Below, piece after piece: positions 21,840-35,700 of a stretch of 64,000 nucleotides of DNA. Below the pieces are notes generated by a model. The model saw only the letters and a list, made by a program, of their open reading frames with translations, did not search any database and was not told the origin of the DNA. Each line of letters starts with the position of its first letter. Position 1 is the stretch's first letter. Source of the DNA: Pelodera strongyloides (lineage: Eukaryota; Nematoda; Chromadorea; Rhabditida; Rhabditidae); NCBI GenBank assembly GCA_036852015.1, contig JAANDG010000020.1, positions 512,928 to 576,927 of the forward strand, given 5' to 3'. The translations under genes were made by a program, and so were the position numbers.

Positions 21840-23070
21840 TAGTCAAAAAATCCGAGCGCTATCAGAACTGCATGTTACGTTACGTGGTTTGAAACGCACG
21901 CCGGATAATCACAACTCCATGTGTTGTATGCAAATCATGTGTCTTTCTGATTGTGAGCACGTCGGGCACAAAATGCAACACTGGTTTAGTGCTTACACAT
22001 ATCAATAACGTAGTACAAAGTTCACAATTATCTCACAGTGATTTAATATGTGCCACTCTAGTGGTACGCGCAAAGAGTTAACAAACTTTGACCTTTCATG
22101 CAATTCTACATATTCCCCCGGGTAAACTCTCCCAGCTTCTCTCTCTCTCTCTCTCTATTCCGCGAATCATTTTTGCACCTCCTCGTCCAATGCTATTTAT
22201 TCTTGAAAGTTACAAAAACGTCGGTGTATTTCCTTCTCTCGGATTTGATATCTTGATGTTCAGAGGGAGAGACTGTGTCTAAATGAGAGATTGCGTGATG
22301 AAGAGATTGAAAGAGTGTGGAAATGATGAGTCATCGGGTGGTTAGAAAACAGACAACAGTTGCTCAAGTTAAAGTGGCACACAAATTACGGGATGGCAGA
22401 CGGGAGGCTGGAGAGAGGGACCTTTGAGGGACTATCGATTGATTGGGACCTAAGATATAGAGTTGGGACTGGATAACATAAAATCATTAGTATGGTACAG
22501 TTACGGTTTTGTGAACTTTAGCATCTTGTTCTATAGCTCTCATTACTTTACCGAGGATGCGTCATTATAGAAATCTTTCCCAAAGCACCGCGAGTTATGA
22601 GTGCCGTCTGTTGCTTCGTTCGCTTCTAAATCCGCTTTAATTACAGTAACCCGTAGTAATTCATGTGACACACATGGTTCCTTATCCAGAGACTCGCCAA
22701 CAAACCTCGGCGAGTGAGTGATATACATACAGTGTTAACACTTATGAAAAATGTTACCACTTTTTTAAGTTTTATCAGAGCATTCACTCCAAAAATCGCC
22801 GTAGTTTTACCCTTTCCCAGTTACTCCAATCAAGTACTGTGGCTGTGCCTTCGCAACTGAAACACAACCCATTTGCAAATTCGGGAAATAATAAGAATGA
22901 CCATTTGAAACTATTCTTTCCATATTTTTTCATTTAAATTTGGATTTTGGGTTTTGGGGTGCCTTTATGCCAGGGGTGTAAGTTTTTTGTCACAAAATAC
23001 GAGAATAGTGAATTAGTTTACTTTCGGTGTCTGGTTCATGTTTTCCGCGAACTTATTTAAAATATTGTTA
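21840..23070. other. Intergenic or intronic, no firm feature
   Basis: Contains a CT run near 22140-22158 and scattered open frames. Only the small block at 22856-22811 has usable splice borders. Nothing else is supported. Confidence 0.3.
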
Positions 23071-23733
23071 TTAAAAGGTGCTGATAGAACAAAAATTAAC
23101 CTTCTTTTCATCGGATGTGCACATTTTTTCAATGAACACGTGGCCAATTTTCTCTAATACAAAGTCAGGCCCAAGAATCCCATCGCGTTCATGCGGCAAC
23201 CTCACGGCGCTCAAGCGGCGTGCGTCTGCCCACCTTTTTCGCGCCATTTGTTCGCGAAGTTTTCGCGAGTTTTCTGCGTTAGGAAGTCGGGCATTACAGA
23301 TCACATTCGTTTTACACGCCATCACGCTGCCTTTTGCGCGCCATTTTCATGCCGCCTGCACGACACCTTTACTGCAGTTTATGATTTGCTGGTTCAATGT
23401 AAATTTCGCTGAATTAAAGCAATTCTTCGCTTAACCAGTACTCTTTTCAAGTAACTTATTTTTGTAAGCTAGTTCACTTTCATAACAACATTTTATGAAA
23501 AGCTGCCCTTTTTTTCGTTTATAAGTCTCTTGGTGCTCAATACACCTAATCAATGTACTGACTGCTAGAAAAATCCTTTGGTCGTTTTAATATTCTGATG
23601 TTAACCTAAGGAAGCGGTTGCTTCCCCATTTGTGAAAAACATCTAGTTTCTTTCCTCTGTATTTGCGATTCTCCGTGCGACGTTCGTAACCACACTTGAC
23701 ATAAATTGGAAGCTTAATTACATAAACTTTTCA
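23071..23733. other. Upstream region of emb-9
   Basis: Contains an 84-codon minus-strand frame (23325-23071) ending near a weak GTTAAT donor, which could be a first exon of the unidentified gene but has little support. The remainder is presumptive promoter DNA of emb-9. I see no clear TATA box. Confidence 0.3.
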
Positions 23734-23734
23734 G
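23725..23734 (+). promoter_or_regulatory. Putative SL acceptor of emb-9
   Basis: AACTTTTCAG ends at 23734, 65 nt upstream of the ATG, without an upstream coding exon. Confidence 0.55.
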
Positions 23735-23799
23735 ACCGCTGGGTATCGTTTCATATACGAAGATCTGAATAGGTCGCCCAGCCCCTAGCGCGCCACACC

Positions 23800-26700
23800 A
23801 TGCGTTTACTCGTTTTGTGGGCGCTGGCCGTAGCGGCTCTTCTAGGGCCGACGGCAGCCGTGCCGCCCTGCAAGGGATGCGCGCCCCCGTGCGTATGTCC
23901 GGGAACAAAGGGTGAAAAGGTGGGTAGAAAATTGTAAAATATAAACAATCAATAATATTTGTTCCTTTCAACCGGTTGTCGAAGCACCGAAATGCGTCCG
24001 TAATCACTGTTCAGTGGGGAAGTGAGTACGCTGAACGCTGAAGGCAACTTATTAGTATTGTTATTTAAAGCGAAATACCAGCCGGTTTTTGAACGCATCT
24101 CAAATATCTGCATTCTTATGGAGTTATGCTAAGTGGGGTCGAATTGGGGTCTATTTTGTAGTCTAATTTATGCACATTTGCATATGATGCATAAGAAAGC
24201 AGGGGGTACGCGATGCGTTTCAAAAACAGGCCGGTATGCTTTAATGTTTAAATTTGATTATTCCCATTTTTTCTGGAAATATGTGTACATTCGCGTTTGA
24301 CGTTTTTTGGGGGTCTTCAAACTTTTGTGTACCTTTACATATCAATATCACGGTACACGATGCTTCCTATATGACAAATTGCTCAAACTTTTAGGCTGGG
24401 GACATTAGCCTCTTACTGAAGACTTTTTTTATGATGAGACGCTAGGAATCCGAGATTCGCTTTTTTGTATAAACATTTCCATTTATCTTGACGATCGCAA
24501 CTTCAGCCGGGGCGCTAGACCTAGGCACATCAGTGTGTGCCAGCATAAAAAGAAAGGAAAAAATGACCAGCACGTCGGGCTATGCAGCTGTGCGCTTCTC
24601 AAGTCTAAAAACATTGCTGATTAAGTGCATTTTGCGTAGAGAAAGGGATGGGGAAGAGAGATTAGAGAAGTGAGAGAGAGAGGGAAGCATGCAGAGGGAG
24701 GGAGAGAGAGCAAGAGCTCAGAGAGTGAGAGGAGAGAGGAAGAGATATGAATAATAAACGCAAAGTGCTGCTAACTTGGATTTGGACATTGGAAAAATAT
24801 CGATCACAATCACCTCATCTGCATTATAAAGAGAATTTAGAGCCTTTGGAATGGTTTGTGAAACGCATATGATAGTCTTCATTCAAGCTTAAATTCTGTA
24901 GAGCACAGTCAACACAGGGTTGGCTTTGTTGTTAAACTAGGCATACGTTTCAAAACCACGCACAATACCCTTTAATGTTATCGTTACAGGGTCTTCCCGG
25001 TTTCGTGGGTCCCGATGGCCATCCCGGAATTCCCGGAGAAGACGGCCCAGAAGGAAATATGGGACCTGCTGGACCATTCGGATCGGAAGGAGACTTTGGA
25101 GATATGGGACCTAAGGTAGGACTGGTAGGAGGCCCATTCACTGATTTAACACACTATCAATACCTCTCCAATGAACATCCTTTAGTTAAATCAGTAAAAA
25201 GGTGAAAAGGGGTCGTGATGTCATTACCCATTATGTGGGCTTATTGGATTATACACCCGGACACCATTTGACACCATTTGACACCCTTGGACACCCCTGG
25301 ACTCCCTTGGACACCCCTGGGCTCCCTTGGACACCCCAAACTACCCGTGTGTAAAAATGGAGGATGGGGAATGCTATGTGGGGTAGTAATATTCAATTAT
25401 ACCCTTCGTGGTGTCCATTATCCATTATGGGGGGTAGTAATATACAATTGCTTTAATATGCGTTTCTACTTTTCTTTCGCCGTGGATTTTTGAAATAACA
25501 CAAACATCTGTTTGTGAAGCGTAATTAACTTCTTTCAAGTTTTACCGAGTATTGGTTCGGTTTTGCTGTGTTTATCCATTTGTTTCATAGAACGAGTTGC
25601 CCCCGCACTCATCTGATAGTACACCTAAGACATATTTTTACTTATACCTCAGAGCAAATAAACATTTATATTATTCCAGGGCGCTCGTGGAGATCGCGGT
25701 CTCCCAGGATCTCCCGGCCATCCCGGTCTTCCCGGCTTGGACGGACTTCCCGGTCTCCAAGGAGAGGAGGGTATACCCGGATGCAATGGAACTGATGTGA
25801 GTTCAAGAAGATTCATATCGCTGTTACTTGAATTCAATGTTTCATTTTTTTAAATTGATTACACCTTGATATACGTAAACTCATTCGCTTGGATACGTTG
25901 TCTTGTCATGTTTAGGCTTAGGCTTAGGTTAAGGCTAACGATATCTAGAGGCGCATCTTGGTTAAAAAACGTACAATTCAACATTGACTTTTTTCTTATT
26001 CTATCGAGCCCGCTAAATTAGCCAATATCAGAAGATGCATATGAAGTTTTGAGCCCAAAAAGAAGTTCAATACTAGAGCGTAAATACCAGAGAATCAGAG
26101 TGTATCCTTGCACTGGCCCTAGATAATTGCAAGTGATTAATAAACCTTTCTTGCTAAAAGCAAGGGATTGGAAATATGTACAGAACGTTGGAGAAAGATA
26201 GAAAGAAAGAGAGAGAGAGAGATAGAGAGAGAGAGAAAGAGAGAGAGTTAGAGGTGAATATATCCAGGGGAATCTATCAGTAAATCGCATCGAGCGGCTA
26301 TGTCTCAAGAGTGATTGATAAATCAAAGAGGATGAGAGAGTATGTGATATGGAGAGAGTAGAGAGATACATTGTAAAGATGTAAAGTTCCCTCAAGATCA
26401 CATCACATCAGCTCAGGATAAAGAAGCCCCCAGAAACGGTGACTCATACTAATCGATTGTTGACAATCAGGGTTTAACTGATGCAGTCTTTGTCGATCCT
26501 GCGACCTCTGGAGTAAACAGTCTTACTTAAAGTGGTATGAAACGTGGTTTGAAACGTATGATGAACAACTGTTATTGCATGTACTGTATGCAAATTTCCC
26601 CCGCACATTTGGCGGAGTGAGGGCATACAATTCGGAGTGCCACGGAGTGTTGCAAAATACGTTTCACAACCCCTCTTACGTACCCTACCACTATAAAAGG

Positions 26701-29700
26701 GACTGTTTCTAGATGCTCGACACAGTTATCAATAAAAAAACACGCCGCGTTATATGTACCAATCGTATCCGCGGGAATCGTTCAGGGCGTATTGTAGAAC
26801 AAGACAGTATGGCCAACTTTAAGCTTCCCGGTGACCAATCTGCTCTCACTGAATATGCTTTTCAGGGACGACCTGGACTTCCCGGTCTGCCCGGACATCC
26901 CGGTCAACCTGGATACCCGGGTAACAAGGGACACCCAGGAGTTCACGGACCTCCCGGAGATGGTGGAGTGAACTCGGATGGACGAAAGGGACAAAGTGTA
27001 AGTTCATAATTAAAGGGATGAATGCGCTATCATTATAGTTTTTCGTTTGGAACATGTCAATTAACTCAGTTTTTGTGGATTTTAAGGTTGCCTGGAAACT
27101 TGTTGCATGCACTGTACGAAGTTTTGAGATGAAGTCATTCACATAAAAGTAAATTTTGAGAAACTGTTTACATTTTGTATTAAGACGCATGAAAAAAAAT
27201 GTAAATTCAGGGAAACGCCGGAGTGCCCGGTATTCCCGGACAGCCTGGACACCCTGGTCAGCCTGGACATGCTGGGCAGAAGGGAGACCCCGGACCGTGG
27301 GGACCTCCCGGATTCCCTGGACCTCCCGGTCCCAAGGGTCATATGGGAGCGAGAACGCCGGGTATGAAGGGAGAGAAGGGAGGACGTGGTCTCCCCGGAG
27401 CTCCCGGAAGCAGTGGAGAATACAGAGAAATCGGAGTGCCACCACCTACTGAAGTGCTTGTCGGACCAGCTGGAATGCTAGGTTCGTATCTCAAATACTA
27501 TATTAAAGCGGTATGACACGTGGGTACGACACTTGCTGGACTAACAGATTGCCAAGTATTATATGCAAATGGTGCTCCACTCCGTGTAGAAATGCACAGA
27601 ACGCCACAAAAATTTGCATATGCCAGATGTAAATTCAGTTGCGCCATGTACTTTACAAATCCACGTATAGTATCGCTTTAAACTCATCTTGGCCGAACAT
27701 ATTTGTAAAAAAAACGAAAATACCAAAATTTCAGGTAGCAAGGGAGAAAAGGGACGTGATGGGCCTGTCGGACCTCCCGGACTTCCCGGACAGAACGGAC
27801 AAGCCGGGTATGCTGGCCTAAAGGGAGAGAAGGGAGATCCCGGAGATTTTGGAGAACGCGTAAGTTATAGTTGCATTTCAGAAATACAAGTTGTATTGAG
27901 CTCGGTTACTGTATTTTTCCGCGAATTCTAGGATGGTTGACTATTATGACTATTAGAGTAGTCTACAGCTCTACTATGGTAGAACGTGTGTCTCAAAAGA
28001 TAAAGATAAAGTGTACCGGGTTATATCAACCGAATCCGCAGAAACGGTGCACCGGGGTCCGGTTCATTTCTGAAGCCGGACGAACTGGCCTTTAAACTTC
28101 CCGGAGGCCAATTTTCTCGGGAAGCCGATTTATCTCCGCCGGTTTTACCCAGCTACCAACTTTTACACCTTTGGTGGGGTGAGGGGGTTCCGCACCGGAC
28201 TCGGACCAGCGACCGTGTGTGAAACGTGTGTCTTATCGACAATTATTTAGTAAAAAAATATTTGTCAAAACGATTTTTTTTATTTTATGTTTTTCAGGGT
28301 AAACGCGGTAAAGACGGAGCTCTCGGACTGCACGGACCAAAGGGATCTACTGGAGATGAAGGTGAATAATTAGCAACCCAGAACTTATGCTAATTACCTA
28401 ACTGGAAGTAATTACCCAACTTAATTATTTGGAAGTAATTACCTAATTACGTCCATAGCACGATAATCAATCAGAACTGCAAAACCCTTTTATGCAGAAC
28501 CGCTCCAGGTGGCTGAAGTGCTATATTATTTTTTTATGTATGTTATCTCACAAACAACACCAAATATTGGGTCGGGTTTGTCCAAGACAAACTATAACTA
28601 AAACAACAGAGTAAGAAACGAACGTTGAAATATTTCTCATGTAAATAAATTGTTGAAGCAATGTTATATTATTTAATGAACACGAAACTACGCTTCAAGT
28701 AAAATCTTATGCGAACCGTAACTATAGCGTGCGCTAGCACTCACGTTACGGAAAAATAATTCGAATAAATTGTTCCGCTTTGGATATAAAAGAGTGCCGC
28801 ATCTCAAATTAGAATAATCTCATGAAAAAGAATGTCTTCATACGGGAAGATTTTCATCTACGTTACAGACGTTTCATAAGTATGGAAAGGCGCCTCAGGC
28901 GGCGTTGCCTGCTGGTTTATCAATAAAGTATTCTTTGTAGGTCTTCCCGGTATCGCTGGAATTCCCGGACAAAAGGGTTCTGCTGGAGAACCCGGCTATG
29001 ATGGACGGCCTGGACCCGAGGGAGACCGGGGACTGAAGGGAGTATTCGGATCTGGAAAGGTATACTGTAGATCTGTGAAGTGAAAGGACAACGTAAAGTA
29101 CGTTGATGGGAAGACAGTACCAATCAGACGGACTAGATACCCAGCAAACTCCGACAACATGCGGCATGGCATGTCGTTTGTGAAACATAGCTGCTTTCCC
29201 ATATATTATATGCAAATTTGCTTCATTCTGTGCTGGAAATGCTCAGAAAGGCGCAGAAGCTTAAATATAATACATGGAAGTGCAGCATTCTTTTCAAACC
29301 CAGATTACACACATTTGAAAGTAAGCGTAAAACTTGGAGAGGAATTTGAGAACACATACCTGCTTTGAATATGATTTCACGTGTTAAATTTAAAGGGAGA
29401 ATCCGGACCTCGAGGAGACATGGGCTTCGATGGAGTCCCAGGACCCAAGGGTCTTTCTGGACTTAACGGACAACCGGGATCAATGGGATACAGAGGAAGC
29501 GTTGGAGCCCCAGGATCACCTGGTGCTCCAGGAGTACCCGGATTGCCTGGACTCACTGAAAAGGTTTGATTATCAAAGTTTTGCTTCCCAGTTTGAATTT
29601 AATGACGAAACGTAATGTTTCAACAAAGTCATATCTGATTCAATTCATATAGATATTGTTGGACTGCGTGATCCGTTCACAAACCTAGAAATATAAATGA

Positions 29701-32700
29701 ATAGATATAATAATAATAATTTATTACATCAGGGGAGTAAAATGTTGTGTTATAAAATTGATAGATATAAAATGGGCGTATAAATTACACAACTATCACA
29801 CTCGACCTGCGAAGTCGTTACTCCTTGCTTTATCAATAGATTATTGATTTGCTGTAATTTATTGATAAATATTTATGTAGAAAACTTATTTTTAGGGAGA
29901 TCGTGGATCGGACGGACATCCCGGTTTCATGGGACAGCCGGGAATCCCCGGGGCAGATGGTGACTGTGGGTTGGAAGGAGAGGATGGAGCTCCCGGATTT
30001 GATATCCAAGGACCTCCCGGGCAAGACGGACAGTCGGGAAGAGATGGACACCCGGGAACACCCGGACAGGACGGAGACCCCGGACTTACCGGAGAGAAGG
30101 GATTCCCGGGAACGGGAGTCAACAAGGTCGGACCTCCCGGATACCCAGGACTCCCCGGAGAACCTGGACCTAACGGTAGGAAAATATGAATTGCAAATAT
30201 ACGGTTGAAGGAAACTACGCGCAATAAGAAAATCGATCTTGTTATAAGGTCTTTTATATTATAATTAAAAAAGGCAAACCATTTGGTTCGACCCAACTCG
30301 CAGCTCACATTTACGCCTTGTTTAGCGTATAAATAAATACATTCTTGTACGCAGACTAATACATGGAACAGCTGCTTAGTCCAAAACATCACCTCTCTTT
30401 TAAACATGCTAATTTTTTAGGACGTATTGGAATTGACGGACAACCTGGACCTCCTGGAGCTCTCGGACCTCGGGGAGATGACTGTGGATACTGCCCCGAT
30501 GGCCTGCCGGGCATGAAGGGAGACACAGGAACCCCTGGACTGGATGGGTAGGCCATTTAAAAGGATATAACACGTGGTTTTGAATGGTATGCTGGGCAAC
30601 TGCACGCATGTGTATTATATGCAAATTGTATGACAAAGTCGGGAATGTACATTCTCTTGAATATCTGAAAACTTCAGCTACCCCGGACCTCCTGGACCCA
30701 ACGGAGAGGAGGGTGACTGCGGTGAACCTGGATCACCTGGAAAGCCTGGAGCCCCTGGATCCGATGGAATGCCTGTTTGTTTTATTATGAAGAACTTCTA
30801 ATAAAAACAAGGCCTGTTTCGAAACGCACGTTTTCCTCCGAAGTTGCTTCACAAGAGAGCGCGAAAATCGAAATCATACTCAAATATTTGAAAACTCATG
30901 TATAGTGAGCATTCTATAGATAAAGTCAAATACAAAATCGTGTCTCTGTAGTCTGTAGGAGTTTCGACTCACGTTCTGTGAGCTGTTAGCAACTAGATAC
31001 AGTGTGCCATTTTATTTTACCGTAGCAATTCAACAGGTCAAAGAAAGATTTTACCTCATAGATAGTTAAATTATTTAGGGACTCGAAGGACCTCCCGGAC
31101 TTCCCGGCTACCCGGGACTTAAGGGAGAAATGGGAGAGATTGAGGGACCTCTGGAGAACCCACCCGGTATCGATGGAGAGAAGGGAGAGAGGGGACTGCC
31201 CGGTTAGTTGACAATCTATAAAGAGTAATTACACGTGGTTTCGCAACGTTTGCTCGACAACTGCACTTTTATGTATTATATGCAAATTGCGTTCCATTCT
31301 GTGCAGGAATGTCCAAGCAGCAGTCGTAAATTTCACGCATACATGAAAATGTAGTTGTGGTATACGTTCGTTTCACAAACTGCCTGCCTTGCCGCTTGAT
31401 ATATGCACGCGAACCATAGAATACTATTGAAGCTTGAAACTTTTACAATTCAAATAAGAAAATTTACGCCTCACAAATTAGAGATATAATCATTATGATC
31501 GTAATTGCCAAATAAAATGTACTGAATTTGAATATACCATTTGCAGGACTTCCCGGACTTCCCGGACAAGAAGGACTCTGTGGTGAAGACGGACTCCCGG
31601 GCCCAGATGGGTACCCGGGACCTGTGGGTGAACAAGGACTTGTGGGAATTGACGGAAAGAGAGGAAGAGATGGAAACGTAAGTTGTGTGGTACTGTAATA
31701 TAGGGTGACCACGACTAAACCAATCAATTAGCGACTGGTTTGTCCTAGATTATAGTACATACAGTAATTGACAATTACAAGGTGACAAAGATTCAAGTTG
31801 CGAAGCTGAACCAAGAAACATACATAATTCGTCGTAAGCAGGGCAAAAAAGGTAAAAAAAAAATTACGTAACGTGACACAGGAAAATGCAAATCCGACTC
31901 TTTATGGATGCTTTCTGGAATCCGACTCAAATACTCGGGATTGGTAATAACCTTTTTGAGGAACCGGTAAAACTATTCCCATACACATTACGATTTGACA
32001 CCTATATGTTTCATTTATAGCTCGGTTACCCCGGACCTCCTGGACCACCAGGAGACTCGTACCCCGGAGCTCCTGGAGAACCAGGACGTCGTGCTGAGCC
32101 TGGAGCTCCTGGACTCCCCGGACTTCCCGGAGCCCCCGGACCCCAGGGACCTGATGCCCCACAAGAACAACAGCAAGCTGGACCTCCCGGACTTGACGGA
32201 AAGGATGGATACCCAGGACTTCCCGGAGACAGAGGAAACGATGGCCTTCCCGGACTTCAGGTAATCAATTTTATTTACGGTTTTCTCGAAAATCTTTTGT
32301 CATAGCATAGTCAACTTTTGATTTGAACAGACTAGACTTCACATATATATGAACATTCGAATTCAGTTCAGTCAGCTAATAACGGACAAGATAATAACGG
32401 ACATTGCCACTAATTCTTGAAATATTAGATCTTACATGTAATATTTAAATTTAGGGACCACCCGGACAGGATGGCTACCCGGGAGCTCCCGGAGAGCGTG
32501 GTAGCGATGGATTCCCTGGCTTCCCGGGTCTTGATGGTGAGCCAGGCATGCGCGGCGCACAAGGAGACGTCGGACTGAACGGAATCGACGGCGAGTGCGG
32601 AGAAGAGGGAGAACCCGGACTCCCCGGAGTGCCCGGATACCCTGGTGGGCTCTTGAGCTTCAGCTCACTGATACTTGATACTTGATACTGATAATGATCC

Positions 32701-35700
32701 TGATCTTTTATTACGTGCACAACCTACGAAATAAATCTACATACTAAATTCAACAGTCAACAGAGGAATATATGTGACACTCCCCAGATTTCCTCACCCC
32801 TTACGACGAAATAAACTTACAATCAAATCGATGTTCAAAGTAACAAGTCAATATACAAGTTAGCGTGACAGTAACAAGGAAAAAAGTAAAGGATATTGGT
32901 AAAAAATGCGAACGTTATGTGTAATTTAATATTGGAAGGATATTTCACGCGTTATTTGTTACGGCAAATAAAAACTTATATCATGCAACGTCCCCAATTA
33001 AAAATCAGAATCTTATACACCATTTTTCAGGTCAAATTGGTGAGCCTGGATATGGTTACCCCGGACAGGCTGGATACCCTGGACCGCATGGTGAACGCGG
33101 CCTCGATGGACTTCCTGGACTCCCAGGCCAGCAAGGAAGATCTGGTGAGCCTGGACACGCAGGCATGCCCGGCGAGAGGGGAATGGACGGACCTGCAGGA
33201 CCAGATGGAAGACCTGGGTTGGCTGGAGAGCAAGGACTCGTTGGTGGGTATACATACTTTGTACTTTGAAGTTTGAAGTTTGCAATTTGTAGTTTATTAG
33301 TTTTTAGTCCCTAGCTCAGCAATACGGAAAGAAACATACATAGTGCTAGCAATATGTTAATACCAACAATTCATATAATTCACCTTCTCCTATACAAAAC
33401 GAAATGTTTCCCATGTACCTTATTGGAATTAATGTGCTTCATCATTTGCTTGTATCATGTTGCTTAAATTTATCAGTTCACAGTTTATTCTCATAAATAT
33501 ATGTTATCAGATTTAAGTAACATATAGCTTAGCTGGTTGCAGGACTTAACGGAAAGCAAGGAAGAGTTGGACCTCAGGGTTACCCAGGAGCCCCCGGAAC
33601 CCCTGGATACAAGGGAGAGGCTGGACGTCCTGGAGCACCAGGTATGCAAATTTTTAGTGAATATTTAGAAGCAATAATGTAACAAAGTGTAAAATAAACG
33701 ACTCCCCTAGTGGCGCTAGCCTGCTGAAGACCCGCCTTTTTTTATCTGAGACTCCTCGTTTGATGTGCAATCAAGCAATAAGCATTAAGCATTACACAAA
33801 TATTTGAAATTAAAAAAAAATCTGTTTAGGACTCGAGGGAGAGTGTGGAGAGCCTGGTGACGTTGGATTCCCCGGATCCCCAGGAGCACCCGGATATCCG
33901 GGAGCCCCGGGAACACCCGGAGAGGACGGAACCATCGGATTCCCCGGTCTTGTGGGACCTCCCGGAGACATGGGACTGGCCGGAACTGACGGATACCCAG
34001 GAGAGGAGGGCCAACCCGGACACCCAGGACTCCCAGGAGTTGAGGGCATGCGCGGAGATGACGGTTAGTAGTACTGTTTAAATTTAACAGTGATGTTGAG
34101 CATTGTGTGCCATTTAGTGCAATCACATTCAAGAAGGGAACACAAGTTTCAAATCACGTCCTATACAGCTTTGAATTTCTCCAATCCTTCTCTATATGTT
34201 CCGTACGCTCTTGAATTTTATTCACTAATTTATTTAGCAAAACAGTGTGCTACTACTAAATAGTCGAAACAAACTAAACAAAAATAAATATAACTCAATT
34301 GCATTTAGGTTTCCCCGGACTTCCCGGACAAGATGGCCAGCCTGGTTACAAGGGCGAGTCTGGAGATGAGGGAGAACCTGGTCTTCCCGGACTTCCCGGA
34401 GACTCGGGAGCACTTGCCCGACCTGGACTTCCCGGAGATCTGGGAGTACCCGGATTGGACGGACCTGTGGGACCTCCTGGACTTGATGGTCTGGAAGGAG
34501 AGTGCGGGTTGGAGGGAGAACCTGGAGCTAGGTAGGAAATTGGGAATACAGTAATCAGATTAGTACCTACAGTACGACGTTTCCTGGCATTCTTTTGAAA
34601 TAACACTGTCAACAAGATTTGAACATTTGGCTAGGAAATACAGTAACCAATATGCACACTAGAATACGGAAATAAATTTGCTACGGCGCTGTGAAAAGGT
34701 AACTTTATTGTTCGGATACGGTATCCATTGGTCCCTAAATGAAGTCCCTGAAATGTAAATTTACGCCGCAACACTAGTGGTTCTATTCGAACATTTTGAT
34801 TTTCAGTGTTACAACATCAAGGTTACCCAAAAATTTATCCATGTATGTTTAGCTACCCTGGTCAGCCTGGTCAACCTGGACAGCAAGGAGATGCTGGATG
34901 GGATGGACCCGATGGCCCAGTGGGACCTCCCGGTCTTCCCGGAATCACTGGACTTCCCGGATTGAAGGGTGAGAACGGAGACCAAGGAATCCCAGGACGA
35001 CCCGGACGCGATGGACAACCCGGGCTCCCTGGCATAGACGGAGAGTGCGGAGACGAAGGACAGCCTGGGTACCCGGGAGCTCCCGGACTTGTGGTCAGTG
35101 GGAAAAACCTTGAATATGGGAATAGTAGAAATTGGAAATCATCATTCATAGAAATATATCAGGAGTAAGAGATTTTTTCTGAAATTTCTGTGAGAAAACT
35201 ACAGAATTTCTGAAGCATGACTGTGAAAACGCAAAACATTGAAGAATGGGATTTATTGCCGTGACGTCAATTAAACGAAGTACGCCACAGAGATATGTCT
35301 TCTGTTACTTAATGTGTTTAAATTCAGGGACCACCTGGCAGACCTGGAGAGCCTGGATACCGAGGACTGGATGGAGATGCAGGACTCCCAGGCCTTCCCG
35401 GACAACCTGGACTGAACGGACTCAAGGGTGAGGCTGGTGTTCCTGGAGAAGCTGGATACCCTGGAGCCCCTGGATTGTTGGGATATCCCGTAAGTACTCT
35501 TTTTTCATATTTGCGTGAAAATTTTTCAATATTTAGCCAAAGAGCTGGAAAATATGTCGTGAACGCTTCGTTTTTACGGCTGTGAGCGCATGAGCTTCCA
35601 AAAATTACAACGGTTTTCTTCTCTTGACCGCATGTTTTCGTGAAAATATCTTGTTTTGTAATACTTATATTCCTTTTAGGGAGATCACGGAGCACCTGGA

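Noticed and set aside
22543..22728. 61-codon minus-strand frame
   Set aside because: Short, surrounded by repeat-like sequence, no convincing splice borders.
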